A stretch of DNA of 6,192 bases. Source: Alphaproteobacteria bacterium. Its GTDB lineage: Bacteria > Pseudomonadota > Alphaproteobacteria > ATCC43930 > CGMCC-115725. The stretch is taken from positions 1 through 6,192 of the forward strand of contig JAFAHP010000653.1 of NCBI GenBank assembly GCA_019237175.1. The letters are read 5' to 3'. Under the pieces are notes generated by a model. It made no database searches and had not been told where the DNA came from. It saw only the letters and a list, made by a program, of their open reading frames with translations. How positions within the stretch are numbered: position 1 is the first letter of the stretch; each line of letters starts with the position of its first letter. Of the stretch, positions 5,923 to 6,192 are shown piece by piece. Made by a program: the position numbers and the translations under genes.

Positions 5923-6192
5923 ATGAAGCGCGACACGATCGCTATCGGGGGCTCGGCCGGCAGTCTCGACGCGCTGCGATTGATGGTCTCTGCTTTACCA
6001 CCTGATCTTGCGGGGAATATTTTTATTGCTGTTCATACATGGCATAGCGGCAGCCGGTTGCCGGAACTGCTTTACAGCGTCGGCAATTTGCCGACACGCT
6101 TGCCGAGCGATCTCGAGCCGGTGAAACCGGGTCAAATCTATGTGGCGCCGACCGACCGGTATCTCCTTGTCGAGCCCGGGATGCTCCGGCTG
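5923..6192 (+). CDS. CheB-type methylesterase domain protein, partial (first 90 aa)
   Basis: The frame is open from ATG 5923 to the window edge. The product begins at once with the CheB esterase core: AIGGSAGSLDAL with predicted nucleophile S11, then FIAVH with H38 as the predicted catalytic His, followed by LPELL and PGQIYVAPTDRYLLV, which matches the family's (V)YVAPPDRHL segment. The aspartate of the triad would lie beyond the window. There is no N-terminal receiver domain, as in the divergent kinase fusion, so control is not by classical CheA phosphorylation. An in-frame ATG at 5890 is rejected because it has no ribosome site and would lie at the predicted transcription start; ATG 5923 has only a modest GAG six bases upstream. 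Whether this is a stand-alone CheB or the start of another long fusion cannot be seen. The EcfG-type promoter suggests stress induction. Confidence 0.85.
   Translation, partial: MKRDTIAIGGSAGSLDALRLMVSALPPDLAGNIFIAVHTWHSGSRLPELLYSVGNLPTRLPSDLEPVKPGQIYVAPTDRYLLVEPGMLRL

Noticed and set aside
5890..5925. upstream in-frame ATG (5890) as the start of the second CheB gene
   Set aside because: It has no ribosome site and would be at about +1 of the predicted promoter; ATG 5923 gives the usual CheB N-terminus.

Overview
The window looks like chromosomal DNA from a high-GC alphaproteobacterium, probably Bradyrhizobium/Rhodopseudomonas-like. This rests on three things: strongly GC-biased codon use, an HWE-family histidine kinase paired with a FATGUY-type single-domain response regulator (both families are concentrated in Alphaproteobacteria), and a sequence matching the alphaproteobacterial EcfG general-stress promoter consensus (GGAAC-N16-CGTT).

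Layout from left to right. Bases 1-81 may hold the tail of a rightward gene. It converges on a small leftward, AT-rich gene (91-327), and a 9-bp perfect inverted repeat spans both stop codons. Next comes a 245-bp spacer with a probable terminator, then a leftward HpaB-type flavin hydroxylase homologue (573-2066). After a 204-bp spacer there is a leftward two-gene unit: a 1041-aa CheB-CheR-PAS-PAS-HWE kinase fusion (2639-5764), whose stop codon overlaps the start of a 123-aa receiver-only response regulator (2271-2642). A 158-bp intergenic region separates this unit from a divergent second CheB-like gene that runs off the right edge (5923-6192).

The right two thirds form a signalling module. 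The fusion protein has intact-looking catalytic residues for methylesterase, SAM-binding and kinase activity. Its two PAS-like regions flank an 11-heptad coiled coil, and its C-terminal HWE kinase is translationally coupled to its likely phosphotransfer partner. The divergent CheB-like gene lies behind the EcfG-type promoter, so I infer a link between this locus and the general stress response. The HpaB homologue appears to be an independent metabolic gene, and its substrate pocket seems to have diverged from true 4-hydroxyphenylacetate hydroxylases. No mobile element, tRNA, rRNA or CRISPR array was seen.
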